This document shows positions 43,651-45,722 of a stretch of 45,722 nucleotides of DNA, in pieces. Each line of letters begins with the position of its first letter. Positions within the stretch are counted from its first letter, which is position 1. The stretch comes from Candidatus Bathyarchaeota archaeon (GTDB taxonomy: Archaea > Thermoproteota > Bathyarchaeia > Bathyarchaeales > Bathycorpusculaceae), in NCBI GenBank assembly GCA_026014665.1, contig JAOZHX010000015.1:1-45722 (forward strand). Reading direction: 5' to 3'. Under the pieces are notes generated by a model. It did no database searches. It was not told where the DNA came from and saw only the letters and a program-made list of their open reading frames with translations. The position numbers and the translations under genes were made by a program.

Positions 43651-44022
43651 CTAGTTTTGGGATTTGGGCTTCAGTTTTTGGCGGTAGATTTTTTCTTCGC
43701 CGTATAGCCAGTAACTGTATTGGTAGCTTTCGCCGTGGTAGCGGTCCTTGATGGTTGCGTTACTGTTTCGTAGAATACTGTAGGCGCTTTGCCACTTGTC
43801 AGAGAGGTTGGTTTGTTTGAAGGCGATTTCGTACTCGCCCAGCTTAGCGCCCTGCTGAGCCTCAAACTTTAGGGTGGTGAAGGTAACTTCTTGGACAGTG
43901 GCTGCCGGCGTTTTCTCTTTAGCTTCAGGCGGTGCCATGGCGTCGATGTATTCGTTGGCTGCGTCAGCAATCATCAACGAGGCGTCTCGGAGCTTCACGA
44001 GAAATTCAATTTGCTTATCCAT
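43651..44022 (-). CDS. Element-encoded hypothetical protein
   Basis: 123 residues from ATG 44022, with GGAG eight bases ahead. N-terminal helix FLVKLRDASLMIADAANEYI, a Lys/Pro linker and a C-terminal domain with strands YEIAFKQTN and several Tyr and Trp residues (SYQYSYWLYGEEKIY). Function unknown. The GGAG falls at the end of the preceding 50-codon gene, so the two are coupled. Confidence 0.6.
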   Translation of the reverse strand: MDKQIEFLVKLRDASLMIADAANEYIDAMAPPEAKEKTPAATVQEVTFTTLKFEAQQGAKLGEYEIAFKQTNLSDKWQSAYSILRNSNATIKDRYHGESYQYSYWLYGEEKIYRQKLKPKSQN

Positions 44023-44024
44023 GT

Positions 44025-44177
44025 TTAACTCTCCAGCTCAGCTATGTTTGCCTTGTTTGGTTTGTGCTCGTAGTCTTCTAGGTGCTCATCGAGGACTTCG
44101 TAGGCAACTTCACGGGCTATAGAACGCATCAATCTTGCTAGCTCTGCTCGTTCATTACTGGTTTGTGGCTGAAGCAT
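44025..44177 (-). CDS. Small helical protein (50 aa)
   Basis: 50 codons from ATG 44177 to TAA 44025, sharing one base with the stop TGA of the regulator gene (TGATG). Acidic and helical: ERAELARLMRSIAREVAYEV, LDEHLEDYEHK. Composition and coupled start/stop both argue that it is real. Could be a partner or antitoxin-like protein of the regulator. Confidence 0.5.
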   Translation of the reverse strand: MLQPQTSNERAELARLMRSIAREVAYEVLDEHLEDYEHKPNKANIAELES

Positions 44178-44359
44178 CAGTTTGCCTCCAAAAACAGTGT
44201 TTCTTTGCGTTCTGTTTCTTGCTTGTTAAGGTACTCTGTTATGGCTGCCCGGATCGCCTGACTTAAGTTCTTGAATTTCCGCTCAAAAATAAGCCGTTCA
44301 AGCCGCTCTCTTTCAAGTGCTTCTAACCTTATGGCAATTCTACACTTATACTGTCTCAA
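44177..44359 (-). CDS. Ribbon-helix-helix (CopG-like) regulator
   Basis: 60 residues from TTG 44359, with AGGTG about nine bases upstream. A first strand YKCRIAIRL, then helices LERLIFERKFKNLSQAIRAA, ITEYLNKQE; the S-Q-A-I-R turn is the family mark. Only 39 bases separate it from the divergent gene, so it likely represses both promoters of the element. Confidence 0.75.
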   Translation of the reverse strand: MRQYKCRIAIRLEALERERLERLIFERKFKNLSQAIRAAITEYLNKQETERKETLFLEAN

Positions 44360-44398
44360 ATTTTTACACCTTGCTTTGTCATACGTTTAAGTAATGTC

Positions 44399-45268
44399 GT
44401 GCGGATACGGGGTATTTTGTGGTTAGAAGTGCCCACTCAGGTGGTCTATCAGACAAACGCAGATTACACTGCAACAGAACAAGCCCTGTCAGAGAATAAG
44501 CTGATAATTGTCGCGCCGACCCGCAAGGGTTTGTTGTGGTTTAGGTTTGTGGATAGCCGAACCGTTTTTCAGTTGTCTCCTATGGGTAAATTGCAGGTAA
44601 GATGGGCTGACCTTAACGAGAAGCGAACGCTTTATCGGCTAGTTAAGAACCTGCTGGTTGCTGGCCCACACGAAAAACTTGTGGTGAAACCGTTGAAGCA
44701 GCAATTGTGGATAGAGTACCCAGTTCCTGACCCGTTTAAAATCTATTGGTGCGACGAATTAACCGAGTACGCTTTAAAGAAACCATCCGAACCTAAACAG
44801 CCGGAGAAGCCAAGCAGTTTTGTGCTTGAGTTGGGGAAGGTTAGAAGGGCAGTTGAGCAATTGAGGCGTGAATTCTGTTTTTTTAGGGAACCCACGTTTA
44901 ACGAGGTTGCCCTTAAGTCTGGTTGCTTAGATGCACAGACCATACGGGTTGGGTTGATTTTGGCTGGTTGGAAAGAGCAATCCATAGAAACTGCTAAATG
45001 GACCGCTGAGAGAGCGATAAACCTGTCCGCTTGGCTACTCTGCAAGCAAAGTGGCAAAATGGACCCATCGCTGATTGCCATAGCTAATGAAGCCATCGAC
45101 AAGGCTCCGATAGAAGCAATCAAGAAAGCCCAACTTATCCTCAAAAACTATCCCCACTTAGTTCCCAAGATTAATTCTACAGAGCCTAGTTGGCCAGATG
45201 AGACAAAGCAGAAGTGGATACAGACATTTGGCTCTAACCCACCGCCAGAGAAACACTCAACCGTATGA
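44399..45268 (+). CDS. Element-encoded protein of unknown function
   Basis: 289 residues from GTG 44399. The N-terminal 110 residues are beta-rich (LIIVAPTRKGLLWFRFVDSR, KLVVKPLKQQLWIEY); after a KPSEPKQPEKP linker the rest is helical with EVALKSGCLDAQTIRVGLIL resembling a helix-turn-helix. No catalytic motif. Divergent from the regulator, hence probably controlled by it. Confidence 0.62.
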   Translation: MRIRGILWLEVPTQVVYQTNADYTATEQALSENKLIIVAPTRKGLLWFRFVDSRTVFQLSPMGKLQVRWADLNEKRTLYRLVKNLLVAGPHEKLVVKPLKQQLWIEYPVPDPFKIYWCDELTEYALKKPSEPKQPEKPSSFVLELGKVRRAVEQLRREFCFFREPTFNEVALKSGCLDAQTIRVGLILAGWKEQSIETAKWTAERAINLSAWLLCKQSGKMDPSLIAIANEAIDKAPIEAIKKAQLILKNYPHLVPKINSTEPSWPDETKQKWIQTFGSNPPPEKHSTV

Positions 45269-45304
45269 GTAAGTAAGCAAGATAGCAACTTGGCTACGTT
45301 TCCA

Positions 45305-45331
45305 AAAAAGTTAAAAAAACCTTAACTTTTT
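45305..45331 (+). terminator. Perfect hairpin after the divergent gene
   Basis: AAAAAGTTAA (45305-45314) and TTAACTTTTT (45322-45331) form a 10-pair stem around a seven-base loop. The 3' arm ends in a T run. It lies 37 bases after the stop at 45268, as expected for a terminator, and reads similarly on either strand. Confidence 0.5.
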
Positions 45332-45395
45332 AAGAAAAAATAAGGTCGAAATATCTTCCGATAGTCTAAATCGGCTCAAATAGGACTTATCAGTC

Positions 45396-45542
45396 ATGAA
45401 AGTTGTAAAGGTTTTAGGGGTAAACCAGTGTGAATATAGGCTAACTTGGCCTACTTTGAGGCGTTTCTTCTTAAGGAAGAAGAAAAACGGCGAGATTCCT
45501 ACAGAAAAGCCTGTCCTTCTTCTTCCTAATGAGCTAAAGTGA
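45396..45542 (+). CDS. Possible small basic protein (48 aa)
   Basis: 48 codons from ATG 45396 to TGA 45540. Basic and Leu/Lys-rich (LTWPTLRRFFLRKKKNGEIP). Contains two of the TTC/GAA tracts. AGGA lies 12 bases upstream, a weak site. Coding is plausible but the repeat content may create the frame by chance. Confidence 0.35.
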   Translation: MKVVKVLGVNQCEYRLTWPTLRRFFLRKKKNGEIPTEKPVLLLPNELK

Positions 45543-45722
45543 TGCTAAGGAAGAGAAGAAGATGACAAAGTGTGTGCAGAGGTATTGTCTTCTTCTTCCG
45601 ACTTATGTGCCGTAGAAGAAGAAAAAGCAGTTGGTGGCGCAGCAAGCCCCTTTTTCTTCTTCTCTTTAGTCATGTCAAAGTTCGGAAGAACAACAACAAA
45701 GCAATTTTTCCAACTGTTGTTG

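Larger units (their letters stand above)
40191..45722. mobile_element. Integrative element at tRNA-Ser (continues beyond window)
   Basis: Integrase directly downstream of a tRNA gene, pointing toward it, with a compact operon of regulator, small unknowns and replication-type ATPase behind it. The right-hand attachment repeat (a second copy of the tRNA 3' end) is not found before 45722. Size therefore exceeds 5.5 kb. Genes here use TTG starts often. Confidence 0.72.
45269..45722. repeat. Region of alternating TTC and GAA tracts
   Basis: 454 bases. From 45466 on, TTC- and GAA-rich runs alternate: TTCTTCTT-AAGG-AAGAAGAA (perfect hairpin, about 45467-45486), CTTCTTCTTCC facing GGAAGAGAAGAAG, TCTTCTTCTTCC facing GAAGAAGAAAA, then a further TTCTTCTTC run. 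At least three inverted pairs occur within 210 bases. This may be a replication origin, a binding array or a set of RNA hairpins. One small frame is listed separately. Confidence 0.5.

Noticed and set aside
45545..45673. A 42-codon minus-strand frame starting MTKEKKKKGLAAPP
   Set aside because: Low-complexity Lys/Ser/Glu runs arise from the TTC/GAA tracts; no ribosome site, so treated as chance.
45269..45722. CRISPR-like array at the repeats near the right end
   Set aside because: The tracts vary in length and orientation and have no regular spacers or constant repeat unit.

Overview
The window reads as chromosomal DNA of an uncultivated archaeon, most likely a Bathyarchaeia-like member of the Thermoproteota; this placement is inferred from gene content, not from a marker tree. 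The archaeal signs are a histone, ribosomal protein eS17, FEN1, EndoQ, Trm5, a DUF371 protein, an atypical Mrp/MinD-type HypB, an intron-containing tRNA-Ser and TATA-like box A promoters. Against this background the glycolytic GAPDH is of the bacterial class I type. Many surface proteins (PQQ-type propellers, an S-layer-like domain, short secreted proteins with a C-terminal anchor) and winged-helix fusions fit the same group.

Layout. 1-2850: tail of a plus-strand gene, a degraded membrane-protein remnant and a propeller/GT-C glycosyltransferase fusion. 2983-5312: gap then pgk on the minus strand. 5313-7294: an intergenic element that looks like a novel small RNA, then a frameshifted secreted beta-helix protein. 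7295-9166: hypA, Mrp-type hypB and a HAD phosphatase as one overlapping minus-strand operon. 9277-14042: FMN reductase, EndoQ, tldD and tldE on the plus strand. 14047-17741: an alpha-glucan cluster (GH57 enzyme, small winged helix, half glycosyltransferase, full GT4). 17889-22656: a membrane-tethered winged helix and small genes including a Tag-type glycosylase and acylphosphatase. 22701-26206: rtcA-trm5, convergent with DUF371 and a winged helix/S-layer-domain fusion. 26207-31439: glmS with a structured leader, fen, a short sugar dehydrogenase-like gene and a membrane protein. 31572-36363: surface propeller protein, hexapeptide acyltransferase and DUF354 glycosyltransferase-like gene. 36367-39408: SAM hydrolase, MoaD-like protein, eS17, TatD and histone. 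39409-40190: second copy of the RNA-like element and tRNA-Ser(CGA).

From 40190 to the end of the window lies an integrative element placed at the 3' end of tRNA-Ser. Six minus-strand genes run tightly together from a ribbon-helix-helix regulator through three small unknowns and a zinc-finger/P-loop ATPase to a zinc-ribbon tyrosine integrase. A divergent gene of unknown function and a stretch of alternating TTC and GAA tracts follow. The far attachment site is not inside the window.

The most unusual observations are: (1) two copies of a roughly 210-220 nt element (5532-5740 and 39581-39800) sharing two hairpins, an upstream box A and a downstream T tract on the same strand; (2) a structured glmS leader with attenuator-like layout; (3) an apparent CTG start of the eS17 gene behind a perfect GGAGG; (4) the compact tRNA-Ser element; and (5) DNA-binding domains fused to membrane or S-layer-type modules.
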